Assembly: GCA_028874365.1 (NCBI GenBank)
Contig: JAPPJZ010000082.1
Span: 1 to 64,000, forward strand
Direction of reading: 5' to 3'
DNA length: 64,000 bases
From: Chloroflexota bacterium
GTDB taxonomy: Bacteria; Chloroflexota; Dehalococcoidia; Bin125
In this document: positions 8,303-16,764 of the stretch, piece by piece
Layout of the letters: each line of letters opens with the position of its first letter
How positions within the stretch are numbered: position 1 is the first letter of the stretch
Program-made: the position numbers and the translations under genes
Notes under the pieces: generated by a model
The model's input: the letters and a program-made list of their open reading frames with translations, nothing else
What the model was told of the DNA's origin: nothing
The model's database searches: none

Positions 8303-9865
8303 ATGGCCGTCACCCCGCTCACTCCGCAGCAGATCCGTGAAGACCTCCTGATGCGGCGGCAGAAGATCGTTTCGGAAATGGGCTCAACCGAGCGCATCGC
8401 CCGTCAGCACGCCAAGGGTCGGCTGACGATTCGCGAGCGCCTGGACAAGCTCTTCGACGCGGGCAGCTTCCGCGAGATCGGCACCTTCGCGTTCTCAGAG
8501 ATCCCGGACGTTCGCGAGCGGACGCCCGGCGACGGCAAGATCGGCGGCTGGGGCACGATCGACGGCCGCCCCGCGACCGGCTGCGGCGATGACGTGACCG
8601 TGCTGCACGGCTCCTCCTCGGTCGTCGGCGGCAAGCGCATGAAGCGGATCTACGAACAGGCGCTCACCCAGGGAGTGCCGTACGTCTACTTCGGCGAGAC
8701 CGGAGGCGCCCGGCTGCCAGATGCACTCGGCTCAGAGGGCTTCAGCAAGATCCCGCCGGGCATCGAGTCCGCCCGACGGCGCCGACGCATCCCGATGGCG
8801 ACGGCGATCGTCGGGGAGTCATTCGGCGGTTCCAGCTTTCACAGCGCCTACTCCGACTTCACCGTCCAGGTTCGCGGCTCCGCGCTGAACGTCTCATCGC
8901 CGAGGGTGATTGAAATCGCGACGGGCGAACTGATCACGCTCCAGGACCTCGGCGGCGTCGACATTCATCTCGATCTGACCGGCCAGATCGACCAGTCGGC
9001 CGAGACGGAGGAGGAGGCCATCGGGCAGATCAAGCAGTTCCTCTCCTACCTGCCGTCAAACTGCTGGGAACTGCCTCCGGTTCGCGAAGGCTACGACCAT
9101 GCCGAACCCGACCCTACGATTGCCGACCTCGTACCGACGCGCCGTCAGCGCGCGTACGACATGCACCGCGTGATCCAGCGAATTGTGGACGACAGCGAGA
9201 TGCTTGAGTTCAAGCCGCGCTTCGGTCGTTCCTTGATCACCGCGCTGGCCCGGATCGGTGGCCACACGGTCGGGATCATGGCCAGCAACCCGATGTTCAA
9301 TGCGGGCGCGCTCGACCCCAACACCTGCGACAAGGGCACACAGTTCGTCTGTATGTGCGAGTCCTTCAACATCCCCACGATCTGGCTGCAAGACGTGCCG
9401 GGCTTCATCGTCGGCTCGCAACCCGAGCATGCGCGTCTGCTGAACAAGGCGATCATGTTCATGGAAGCGTTGGGCCAGATGACGGTCCCGCGGATGACGG
9501 TCGTGCTGCGCAAGGCGTTTGGGTTGGCGTACTTCTCCCTGTCCGGCAACAGCATGGACAATTCCCTGATCACGGCATGGCCCGGAGCGGAGATTTCGTT
9601 CATGGACCCCGGCGTCGGGGTGAATGTGGTCCATGCACGCGACATCGCCGAAGCGGCCGATCCCGATACCGAGCGTCAGCGGCTGATCGACGAATGGACG
9701 CTGGGTCACGAGCCGTGGGGTGCGGCCGGGATCATGAACCTGGACGAGATCATCGACCCGGCCGATACACGCCGCTGGCTGATGGAAAGCCTCCAACGCT
9801 TCACGGTCACCCCTCCGCGAAGAGGCGAGACCAGGGAACTTGCCAGCTGGCCGACCTGCGTCTAG
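8303..9865 (+). CDS. Acyl-CoA carboxylase carboxyltransferase (beta) subunit
   Basis: Carboxyltransferase of the propionyl-/acetyl-CoA carboxylase or methylmalonyl-CoA decarboxylase family, moving carboxyl between biotin and an acyl-CoA. The 520 residues contain two crotonase-like halves with the family oxyanion-loop stretches, for example GETGGARLPDALGSEG in the first half and DVPGFIVGSQPEHA plus AFGLAYFSLSG in the second. I place the start at ATG 8303, preceded by aggag at good spacing. A longer reading frame extends upstream to 8219 but its extra residues do not look like this family. No biotin carboxylase or biotin-carrier gene is nearby, so the holoenzyme partners are elsewhere. The exact acyl substrate cannot be decided. 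Confidence 0.92.
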   Translation: MAVTPLTPQQIREDLLMRRQKIVSEMGSTERIARQHAKGRLTIRERLDKLFDAGSFREIGTFAFSEIPDVRERTPGDGKIGGWGTIDGRPATGCGDDVTVLHGSSSVVGGKRMKRIYEQALTQGVPYVYFGETGGARLPDALGSEGFSKIPPGIESARRRRRIPMATAIVGESFGGSSFHSAYSDFTVQVRGSALNVSSPRVIEIATGELITLQDLGGVDIHLDLTGQIDQSAETEEEAIGQIKQFLSYLPSNCWELPPVREGYDHAEPDPTIADLVPTRRQRAYDMHRVIQRIVDDSEMLEFKPRFGRSLITALARIGGHTVGIMASNPMFNAGALDPNTCDKGTQFVCMCESFNIPTIWLQDVPGFIVGSQPEHARLLNKAIMFMEALGQMTVPRMTVVLRKAFGLAYFSLSGNSMDNSLITAWPGAEISFMDPGVGVNVVHARDIAEAADPDTERQRLIDEWTLGHEPWGAAGIMNLDEIIDPADTRRWLMESLQRFTVTPPRRGETRELASWPTCV

Positions 9866-9884
9866 TCACCTCTGGGCAGATCGC

Positions 9885-10622
9885 TCAGTTCGGACGACGC
9901 TCCCGCATCCGACGTTGCATCGCCTCTGAGGGCTTGGCCATTTTGTGACCGGTCTCGATCTTGTTGCGTACCTCGCGAAGCACTCTTGGCGCGAGTCGAT
10001 CTTCGCGATCGATGATGTACTCGATCACGGCATCCGGATCCCTGATTGCCAACTCGCGCAGGGCCCAGCTCAATGCCTTGACGTGAAGGTCGGCCCGATC
10101 GTCGACGAAGAATTCGCAGATGGCCAGCGTCCTCGTCGCGTCGCCCTTGCCCAGATGACGCTCGTTCAGCGCAATCGTCGAGACCAGGCCGGCGCGTCGC
10201 CACCAGAAGTCCGATGACGTCGCCCAGCGACGCACTCTCGCATCGGAGATCTGTCCTCGCTGCCAGGCCGGACCGCTGAGTCGGCGCGCGAAGTGATCGA
10301 CCGAGGCCCAGCCGTCCAGAGTGCGCCCCAATCGCTCCAGTTCTCGCCAATCCAGGAGCGCAAAGGCTGGACGATGCATCGATATGAGGTCGAACGCCAC
10401 CATGCGTGACTCGTACGCCGGGCCGTGTTCCTTGCGCCTGATCCGGCCGCTTCCTCCGTGCTCAATCAGCAGGTTGCAGAGTTCGAGCACTTCTTCGCCG
10501 GACGCCGACTTCAGCGCTCTGGCCTCTCGCCGCGCAATCTTTCGGAGCTGCGACGTCATCAGCACGTCGGGAGACTCGAGGATTTCGCGCAGCAGCGCCT
10601 CACCTCGCTCAGACACCGTCAA
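9885..10622 (-). CDS. DNA alkylation repair protein, AlkD-like
   Basis: HEAT-like-repeat protein of the AlkD/AlkC family; members excise N3- and N7-alkylated purines. The helical sequence carries the family stretch GWASVDHFARRL, followed by SDFWWRRAGLVSTIAL and AICEFFVDDRADLHVKALSWALREL. Family proteins use aromatic and Asp residues along the DNA-binding groove, and W and D are present in these blocks. The start is uncertain. TTG at 10622 has ggaaggag eight bases upstream and overlaps the preceding FAD gene by 14 bp. TTG at 10652 or GTG at 10616 are alternatives. It is last in a leftward MFS-FAD-AlkD series, perhaps fortuitously. Family is confident; active repair function is inferred. Confidence 0.85.
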   Translation of the reverse strand: MTVSERGEALLREILESPDVLMTSQLRKIARREARALKSASGEEVLELCNLLIEHGGSGRIRRKEHGPAYESRMVAFDLISMHRPAFALLDWRELERLGRTLDGWASVDHFARRLSGPAWQRGQISDARVRRWATSSDFWWRRAGLVSTIALNERHLGKGDATRTLAICEFFVDDRADLHVKALSWALRELAIRDPDAVIEYIIDREDRLAPRVLREVRNKIETGHKMAKPSEAMQRRMRERRPN

Positions 10623-12087
10623 CGGCGGCGCTCCTTCCCGCGATCCGCCCAAACACGCTGCCGGCCATCAGACCGGAACCGCCGGCGTAGTTGTTGTAAA
10701 AGAGCCCACCAACCAGCTCTCCGGCGGCGTAGAGACCGGCCATCGGGCGATCCTCCGTGTCCAGAACCTGTGCGGTGCGCGGATCAATCTTCAGGCCGCC
10801 GAAGGTGAATGTGATGCCGCAGGTCACCGCGTAGCCGAGGTAGGGCGGGGAATCGAAGGGCAAGGCCCAGTTCGACTTCGGCGGGCTGACTCCTCGCGTT
10901 CCAACACCGTCAAGCGTTGACGGATTGAAGCGGTCGATTCCGTGTTCGGGACAGGAGCGGTTGTAGTCGTCGATTGTGCGCCGCAGGCCGTCGGGATCGA
11001 CGCCGAGCGAGTCGGCCAGATCATCGATGGTGTCGGCCTGCGCCATGGTCACCTGTCGGACGTGATACTCATCGCGGAGCAGATGCGCGGTCCGCTGGTC
11101 GAAGAGTTGGAACGCCGCTCGCTCCGGCTGCGCCAGGATGGCACGACCGTACTTGGCATACGTGTAATTGCGGATATCGGCGCCTTCATCGACGAACCGC
11201 TCGCCGTCGATGTTGACGATCAGCCCATACGGGTATGAGTGCTTCTGGTAAAGATCGGCGACGATCCGGTTGCCGGTCGGTGGTGCGTTCAGATCCCACG
11301 CCACCGCGTGCGCGCCAGACCAGTTGCCAAACGGTTGCGCGCCGGCGCCGATGGCTGCCTGGATGGCGTCGCCCGTATTGAAGCGGGATCCCCGCACCTT
11401 GGCCATGTCCCAGCCGGGACCGAGGTATCGAGTTCGCATCTCGATGTTCGCCTCGAATCCGCCCGCCGCCAGAACCACTGCGCCCGCCTCGAGCTCTTCA
11501 ACGTCATCCTCGGTCCAGAGCTCGACGCCGCGAATGCGGCGCCCATCGCGGAGCAGATTCACCACTTTGGCGTCGTAGCGGATGTCAATGCCGACCCGCT
11601 CGGCGGCGGCAAACTCCTGGTCCGACAATCCTTTGCCCGCGCCCACGGCCTCGACCGTCAGGCCGCCGTAGAAGACCAGTTTGCCATCGACCTCATTCGC
11701 CTGCCGCCCCGTCATCAGCGTGAACTTCACGCCCTGCTCGTGTAGCCACTCGATGGTCGGCGCGGCCTCGCGAACGAGCGCCGAGGCCATCCCGTCGTCG
11801 ATCAGGCCATCGGTCACACGCGCCAGATCGTCTCGGAACTGTGCACCCGGGTACGAGCCGACGTCGACTCGGTCCACCTCGGCGTCGCTCAGGTCGGGGA
11901 TGATGCGCAGGATGTCGTCCATGCCGCCGTAGGGAAAGCGGAAGCCGCCGCCGGTGAAGTAGGTGTTGCCGCCGCGTTCGCCCTCGGGGGCCTTCTCCAG
12001 GACCGTCACGTCGGCACCGTGCTCTCGAGCGGACAACGCCGCGCAGAGCGCCGCGTTGCCGGCTCCAACGACAATCACATGGGTCAC
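10609..12087 (-). CDS. FAD-dependent dehydrogenase, tricarballylate dehydrogenase-like
   Basis: Flavoprotein of the fumarate reductase/succinate dehydrogenase superfamily, most like TcuA-type tricarballylate dehydrogenases. From GTG 12087 the 492-residue protein begins with the dinucleotide-binding motif VIVVGAGNAALCAA and an E-K at the ribose-binding strand end. It ends with a C-terminal FAD-contact block, AGLYAAGELVGG then YAGGSGLMAGSVFG. The middle cap domain contains HSYPYGLIVNIDGERFVDEG, typical of the family. The GTG overlaps the stop of the upstream MFS gene (GTGA), so the two are translationally coupled. An imported polycarboxylate or related acid as substrate is only an inference from that neighbour. 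The open frame continues far upstream of the GTG, but that part is antisense-like noise over the MFS gene. Confidence 0.88.
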   Translation of the reverse strand: MTHVIVVGAGNAALCAALSAREHGADVTVLEKAPEGERGGNTYFTGGGFRFPYGGMDDILRIIPDLSDAEVDRVDVGSYPGAQFRDDLARVTDGLIDDGMASALVREAAPTIEWLHEQGVKFTLMTGRQANEVDGKLVFYGGLTVEAVGAGKGLSDQEFAAAERVGIDIRYDAKVVNLLRDGRRIRGVELWTEDDVEELEAGAVVLAAGGFEANIEMRTRYLGPGWDMAKVRGSRFNTGDAIQAAIGAGAQPFGNWSGAHAVAWDLNAPPTGNRIVADLYQKHSYPYGLIVNIDGERFVDEGADIRNYTYAKYGRAILAQPERAAFQLFDQRTAHLLRDEYHVRQVTMAQADTIDDLADSLGVDPDGLRRTIDDYNRSCPEHGIDRFNPSTLDGVGTRGVSPPKSNWALPFDSPPYLGYAVTCGITFTFGGLKIDPRTAQVLDTEDRPMAGLYAAGELVGGLFYNNYAGGSGLMAGSVFGRIAGRSAAVDGV

Positions 12088-13748
12088 GTCGTCTCTTCCT
12101 CCACCGGGACCGGAGCGGCCGGTCGTTGTTCTTGCATCCCGTTCAGGCCATTCTCCCGGTGCAACCTGGCCTTTTGGCCTCGGAACAACGGCACCATTGC
12201 CAATATCTCGATCTCGATTGCTTCGCGCACGACCTGTACGCCTTCCGCCGCCTTTTCGGCGACCACCCGGACGCCGCGCTGTCCGCCAAGCAAGGAGAGC
12301 AGAATTGCCGGGGTTGCCGCGATGGTCGCCACCAGCAGCGCAGTGCGGAATCCTTGCGTGATCGCTTCGCCGCTCTCGGCCGAGATCCCGTTGTTGAGCG
12401 CGAAGCTGGCGGCGACCGAGGTCATCACCGCCACACCGACCGAGGTGCCGAACGAGTTGCCGAAGGTGCGCGCCGTCGTCTGCGAGGCCGATGCCGTACC
12501 AAGACGTTCGGGAGGCACCGCCGACATGATCACCGACGTGTTCGGCGAACCAAACGTCGCCGTGCCGATGCCGAGCAGCATCATGCGCATGGCGAAGTCG
12601 ACCGGCGATGTGTCTGCCGTCGTTCGCGAAAGCAGGAATAGCGCGAGACAGACCAGAACCATGCCGACCGTTGTCAACGGGCGTGATCCGAAACGGTCGG
12701 ATAGCCGGCCGGACACCGGAGACCAGATCAGCATCATCAGCGACAACGGCATCATCATCAATGCGGTTTCTGTCGCGGTGAAGCCGCGTCCGTCCTGCAA
12801 CAGGGTCGGTACGAGATAGAACGTGAAACTCATGCCGAAGAACTGCAGGATCGCCGCCAGGATGCCGAATGAGAATCCCCGTCCTTTGAACAGGCCCAGA
12901 TCGACGACTGGTGAGGGCGAGCGGCGCTCGACGATCACGAACCAGACCATGAAGACCAGCCCGGCGCCGATGACCAGGGTTACCAGCGTTGAAGTCAAGC
13001 CGAGATCTCGAGCGCGGTTGATGCCGAACGTGAGACAGGCCAGCATCCCAAAGAGCAGTACCGCACCGGGGATGTCGAGGCCCTTGGGGCGCTGGTGGCT
13101 GGGAGCGTCCTTCAGGAACCTCCAGGCGAGCAGGGCGGCGAGCAGACCAAACGGTACGCGCGTCCAGAAGATCGCGCGCCAGTCCAGCAGATCGATCAGC
13201 AAACCACCGAGGACTGGCCCTGCCGCGGCGCCGGCTCCGACGGTGGAGACGATCAGGCCCAAACCGGTCCCGCGTTTCGACGGTGGGAAGGATGCAGTGA
13301 TGATCGCCGCCCCATTGGCGATGGTCATGGAAGAACCGATCGCCTGCAGCACGCGGGTGCCGACCAATTCTTCCAGTGAACCGGAGATCGAGGAGAGGAA
13401 CGTGGCGATGGTGAAGACCACGAATCCCCACGCGTAGAGTTTCTTGCGGCCGTAGAGGTCGCCCAGGCGTCCCATGGTCAGCGAGAGCCCGGTGCTGACC
13501 ACGATGAACGAGAGCGCGACCCAGATCACGTCGTCGAGGGGCCGGTCGAACTCGTCCTTCAGGGTCGGCAGGGCGATGTTGGTGATTGTGTTGTCCATGA
13601 CACCGAGAAAGGTGCCGACACAGACCACGATCGCCGCAACCCAGTGATAAGGAATTGGACCAAGGGACGGTCCGGTGACCAGGGGTCGGTCGTCGCTCGG
13701 CCCGCGGCCTTCGGCGCCGCGAGCGCCCGAGCCATTTCGCTCCGCCAT
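12084..13748 (-). CDS. MFS transporter, 14-helix DHA2 (EmrB/QacA) type
   Basis: Proton-driven major facilitator protein with about 14 transmembrane helices in 554 residues, the size and topology of the DHA2 drug:H+ antiporter group. Motif A-like text follows helix 2 (GRLGDLYGRKKLYAWG) and motif C-like Gly-rich helix 5 text follows (GAGAAAGPVLGGLLIDL). The N-terminus has D in VMDNTITNIALP, the D1 motif of the group. ATG 13748 is preceded by gagg at five bases. It is cotranscribed with the FAD dehydrogenase. The transporter could export a toxic compound or move the dehydrogenase substrate; the sequence does not decide. Confidence 0.92.
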   Translation of the reverse strand: MAERNGSGARGAEGRGPSDDRPLVTGPSLGPIPYHWVAAIVVCVGTFLGVMDNTITNIALPTLKDEFDRPLDDVIWVALSFIVVSTGLSLTMGRLGDLYGRKKLYAWGFVVFTIATFLSSISGSLEELVGTRVLQAIGSSMTIANGAAIITASFPPSKRGTGLGLIVSTVGAGAAAGPVLGGLLIDLLDWRAIFWTRVPFGLLAALLAWRFLKDAPSHQRPKGLDIPGAVLLFGMLACLTFGINRARDLGLTSTLVTLVIGAGLVFMVWFVIVERRSPSPVVDLGLFKGRGFSFGILAAILQFFGMSFTFYLVPTLLQDGRGFTATETALMMMPLSLMMLIWSPVSGRLSDRFGSRPLTTVGMVLVCLALFLLSRTTADTSPVDFAMRMMLLGIGTATFGSPNTSVIMSAVPPERLGTASASQTTARTFGNSFGTSVGVAVMTSVAASFALNNGISAESGEAITQGFRTALLVATIAATPAILLSLLGGQRGVRVVAEKAAEGVQVVREAIEIEILAMVPLFRGQKARLHRENGLNGMQEQRPAAPVPVEEETT

Positions 13749-13861
13749 CGCCGCCTCTTCACAGACCCGCCAGGAGCCGTTCCGGACGCGCCGCTAGGCC
13801 AGTTTAGATGCTCACTTCGTACGGACGAACTAACTCGATTGAGGTGTAGGCCCACAAAGCC

Positions 13862-13880
13862 GACGCCCTAGACTCAGCCC
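13862..13880 (+). promoter_or_regulatory. Leaderless-type promoter: TAGACT six bases before ATG
   Basis: TAGACT (13869-13874) stands exactly 6 nt before the ATG at 13881, with no Shine-Dalgarno sequence. The 14-mer gacgccctagactc (13862-13875) recurs identically at 20368-20381 in front of another gene. A -10 box at this distance puts the transcription start at or next to the A of ATG. No convincing -35 is visible. Confidence 0.55.
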
Positions 13881-14945
13881 ATGACCAACGAGACCCATAC
13901 CCTTAGCGACGAACTCTCCGCCATTGACTATTGCTACGAACAGGGCTGGACCGACGGGCTCCCGGTCGTTCCGCCGGCGCGCGAGCGAGTCGAGCGCTTC
14001 CTCATGGCCGCCGGACGCCCGCCCGAGGAGATCGTTGCCCGACACCCCGCGACCGGACGCGAATGCAGCGTGCAGTCGGCCGCCGTCAACGCCGTCATGG
14101 CCGGCTGTTTGCCGCAATACTTCCCCACCGTTCTCGCCGCGCTCGAGGGGCTCAACGAGGACGCGTACAACTTCCACGGATCGACGGCCAGCACTGGCGG
14201 CTCGGCGCCTGTCGTGATCGTCTCGGGCGACATTCGCGACGAGATCGGGATGAACGCCAGCGTCAACGTGTTCGGACCCGGCTACCGCGCCAACGCGACG
14301 ATCGGACGGGCGATCCGGCTGGTGATCATGAACATCTTCCAGATGATTCCCGGCATCTCTGACCGCTCCACGACCGGCTGGCCGGGCAAGTACTCGTGCT
14401 GCATTGCTGAGAACGTCCTCAACAGTCCCTGGGAGCCGCTGCACGAGTCTTTGGGCTTCCCGCCCGAAGTTTCAACGGCGACCGTCTTCGCCGCGTCCGG
14501 CTTCTACAACGTCGAAAATCACTACACCAGCGACCCGGAGCGCTTGCTGGACACGTTCGCCGATGCGATGGGTTCATTAGGTGCGCTGACTGACGGCCAG
14601 TCACTGGTCGTGATGTCGCCGGAGCATGCGCAGATCGCGGCCTCAGGCGGCATGTCGAAGCGGGATGTCCAGGCCTACCTCTTCGAGCACGCCAGCCGCG
14701 ATCCCAACGAGATGCTGGGCAAGGGCAAATGGCCCACCGGACTGGACCGCGACGGACTGTCCGAGGGCGAACGCGGCCACAACCGCACCATGGGCCGGTT
14801 CCATCGGGGGCGCAGCCCCGACGACATCCTGCTCGTCGTCGCCGGCGGCGAGGCCGGCGGACACTCCGCCTTTCTGCCTTCCTGGAGCCGCGGCCGCAAC
14901 TCGATCTACCAGACCAAGGCGATCGGCGTCTGTCTCGACTGCTGA
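13881..14945 (+). CDS. Unrecognised protein with C-terminal CxxC, partner of UGSC selenoprotein
   Basis: 354-residue soluble protein that I cannot assign to a named family. It begins with an acidic helix and the phrase EQGWTDGLPVVPP. It has a Gly/Ser-rich centre (GSTASTGGSAPVVIVSGD), an adjacent cysteine pair C173-C174 in KYSCCIAEN, further single cysteines at 18, 62 and 76, and ends exactly in C351-L-D-C354. A terminal CxxC suggests a redox-exchange or metal site. The UGSC selenoprotein starts 20 bp after its stop, so the pair is one operon. A plausible model is that the two exchange electrons through U-x-x-C and C-x-x-C. There is no signal peptide and no transmembrane segment. The promoter appears leaderless. 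Confidence 0.8.
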   Translation: MTNETHTLSDELSAIDYCYEQGWTDGLPVVPPARERVERFLMAAGRPPEEIVARHPATGRECSVQSAAVNAVMAGCLPQYFPTVLAALEGLNEDAYNFHGSTASTGGSAPVVIVSGDIRDEIGMNASVNVFGPGYRANATIGRAIRLVIMNIFQMIPGISDRSTTGWPGKYSCCIAENVLNSPWEPLHESLGFPPEVSTATVFAASGFYNVENHYTSDPERLLDTFADAMGSLGALTDGQSLVVMSPEHAQIAASGGMSKRDVQAYLFEHASRDPNEMLGKGKWPTGLDRDGLSEGERGHNRTMGRFHRGRSPDDILLVVAGGEAGGHSAFLPSWSRGRNSIYQTKAIGVCLDC

Positions 14946-14965
14946 GCCTGACATCGGAGATGATC

Positions 14966-15493
14966 ATGGCACTCGAACTGTTCGACCCGACTGGCGAGCC
15001 AGCGCCGACGGGATACACGGCCGCCCCTCGCCTGACCACGCTGAACGGCCTCAAGGTGGGCCTGTTCTCCAACGGCAAGGTCAACGCCGACAAACTCTTG
15101 CGCTACACCGCGGAGGTCTTCGAGCGCGAGGCGCGCTGCCACATCGTGATCGATTCCGGTAAGCGCAACGCCAGTCGGATCGCCGAGCCTCGGGTATTGG
15201 AACGGATCGCCAACGATGTCGATTTCCTGATCACCGCGGTCGGCGATTGAGGCTCCTGCTCGACGTGCAGTGTGCACGACGGCATCACCTTCGAGCAGAC
15301 CGGCAAGCCGGGCCTGGTCCTCTGCACTCATCCCTTCGATCCCACGGGTCGGATGATCGCCAAGACCCTCGGTATGCCCGACTTCCGCTACGCCCTCGTC
15401 GATCACCCAATCGGCAGCGCCGGAGTTGAGGGTCTCCAGGCGCGGGCCCTCGACGCCTACGAGCAGGGCCGTCGAATCCTGGTGGGCGCCTAA
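14966..15493 (+). CDS. UGSC-family selenoprotein (in-frame TGA read as Sec95)
   Basis: The reading frame opens at ATG 14966 (cggag six bases upstream), reaches TGA at 15248-15250, and continues in the same frame without interruption to TAA at 15491-15493, giving 175 residues. Across the TGA it reads V-G-D-U-G-S-C-S-T-C, which is the UGSC motif that names this selenoprotein family, a UxxC redox centre (U95, C98, plus C101). Protein-like sequence continues after the codon (GITFEQTGKPGLVLCTHPFD, then VDHPIGSAGVEGLQARALD). A SECIS-like hairpin lies just downstream. The activity of the family is not established as far as I know; a thiol-disulfide type redox role is inferred. ATG 14960 is an alternative start but sits directly on the SD. 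Confidence 0.87.
15258..15283 (+). promoter_or_regulatory. Candidate bacterial SECIS element
   Basis: Hairpin inside the coding region: 15264-15269 (cgtgca) pairs with 15273-15278 (tgcacg). The loop is gtg, and an A-A mismatch plus three lower pairs (15260-15262 with 15280-15282) extend the stem. The loop begins with G and lies 19 nt after the TGA, within the 16-37 nt distance reported for bacterial SECIS elements. It would recruit SelB with Sec-tRNA. Confidence 0.65.
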
Positions 15494-15524
15494 CCGGGCA
15501 CTCCCCTCTGCGTGAGGTCCGCAC

Positions 15525-16679
15525 TCACTCCCGACCCACCAACTCCCGACCGATCAGCATCCGCCTGATCTCGGATGTCCCCGCTCCAATCTCCAGCAAC
15601 TTCGCATCTCTGACGTAGCGCGCGACACGGCTTTCGCTCATGTAGCCGTAGCCGCCGTGGATCTGGACCGCCTTGTCGGCGACCCGACTCGACATCTCGG
15701 CCGAATAGAGGATCGCCGCGGCGGCCTCCTTGTTGCTGCGAATGCCCTTCGCTGCGGACTCCTCCACCACATGTGCGGTCCGGTAGACCATCCAGCGTGC
15801 CGCCTCGAGTTCCGTGTACATGTCGGCGAGCATCGCCTGGATGAGCTGGAAGTCGCCGATCCGCTGCCCGAATTGCCTGCGGGAACGGGCGTACTCAACC
15901 GCCTCGTCTAGAGCGGCCTGCGCGATACCCAACGGCTCTCCGGCCAGGAACGCGCGCTCAACCGCCAGGCCCTGCATCATCACACCCGCGCCGGCGCCCT
16001 CACCGCGCAACACGTTTGCGGCCGGAACGACGCAGTCTTCGAGGATCAGCTCGGCCGTCGGCGAACCGCGATGTCCTACCTTGTCGAGTACCTGTCCGAC
16101 GCTGAACCCAGCGAACACCGACTCGACGATAAAGGCTGTCACGCCGGCTGAGCCGGCCTCGGGGTCGGTCTTGGCGTACAACACCAGCGTGTCGGCTACA
16201 GATCCGTTCGTAATGAACATCTTCGAGCCGTTAAGCCGGTAGAAATCGCCGTCGCGCACCGCGGTCGTGCGGATGCCCATCGCATCGGATCCGGCCTCGG
16301 GCTCGGTCAGCGCCAGTGCGCCGATCTGGGTACCGTCGCACAGCCCGGGAAGATACTGTTCTTTCTGTGCTTCGCTGGCGTTGGTCGCGATGTTGTTCGC
16401 GCACAGGTTGGCATGCGCACCGTATGACAATGCTATTGATGCGCTTGCACGTGCGATCTCTTCAGTAGCAATCACCCCGGCCAGCAATCCGGCATTCGAC
16501 CCGCCGTACTGTTCTTCGATCGTCACTCCCAATAGTCCGAGCTCGCCGAGCATGGGCCACAGATGCGTAGGAAATCGGTCCTCTCGATCAATGTCGTCGG
16601 CGATCGGGTCGATTTCGGCGCGAGCGAAGTCTCGTACTGTTTGTTGAATTAACTGTTGCGCTTCGGTCAGTTCAATCAT
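15525..16679 (-). CDS. Acyl-CoA dehydrogenase, isovaleryl-CoA dehydrogenase-like
   Basis: FAD enzyme that introduces an alpha,beta double bond in a short or branched acyl-CoA and passes electrons to ETF. The 384-residue protein shows the signatures ALALTEPEAGSDA (118-132 region) and QIHGGYGYMSE near the C-terminus. Its nearest relatives by motif are isovaleryl-CoA dehydrogenases: the stretch SIALSYGAHANLC and the glutamate E241 in GLAVER, which sits where that subgroup, unlike most acyl-CoA dehydrogenases, carries its catalytic base. ATG 16679 has ggagg at seven bases; further upstream frame is not family-like. It is divergent from lutC over 85 bp. Leucine catabolism is likely, but no other leucine genes are visible here. 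Confidence 0.92.
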   Translation of the reverse strand: MIELTEAQQLIQQTVRDFARAEIDPIADDIDREDRFPTHLWPMLGELGLLGVTIEEQYGGSNAGLLAGVIATEEIARASASIALSYGAHANLCANNIATNASEAQKEQYLPGLCDGTQIGALALTEPEAGSDAMGIRTTAVRDGDFYRLNGSKMFITNGSVADTLVLYAKTDPEAGSAGVTAFIVESVFAGFSVGQVLDKVGHRGSPTAELILEDCVVPAANVLRGEGAGAGVMMQGLAVERAFLAGEPLGIAQAALDEAVEYARSRRQFGQRIGDFQLIQAMLADMYTELEAARWMVYRTAHVVEESAAKGIRSNKEAAAAILYSAEMSSRVADKAVQIHGGYGYMSESRVARYVRDAKLLEIGAGTSEIRRMLIGRELVGRE

Positions 16680-16764
16680 CGCCGGGCCTCCGTCGATCGC
16701 GGATCGGACCTTCGGTCCGCCCTGAGCATACAGGGGGTATCGGGCCGGCTGGTAGACTCCGCCC
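16680..16764. promoter_or_regulatory. Divergent control region between acyl-CoA dehydrogenase and lutC
   Basis: Contains two adjacent inverted repeats, 16705-16710/16714-16719 (cggacc-ttc-ggtccg) and 16720-16724/16731-16735 (ccctg...caggg). For lutC it also contains TAGACT at 16753-16758, exactly 6 nt before its ATG, a leaderless-type promoter. The inverted repeats are candidate operators; no regulator gene is adjacent. Confidence 0.45.

Noticed and set aside
12088..13431. In-frame upstream extension of the FAD dehydrogenase.
   Set aside because: The extension is antisense-like, Arg/His/Pro-rich and covers the MFS gene in another frame; the GTG at 12087 places the dinucleotide motif at the N-terminus as expected.
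14966..15250. Reading the TGA at 15248 as a true stop (short protein), or the whole gene as a pseudogene.
   Set aside because: The frame stays open and protein-like for 80 codons beyond, the UGSC motif is centred on the codon, and a SECIS-like hairpin follows.
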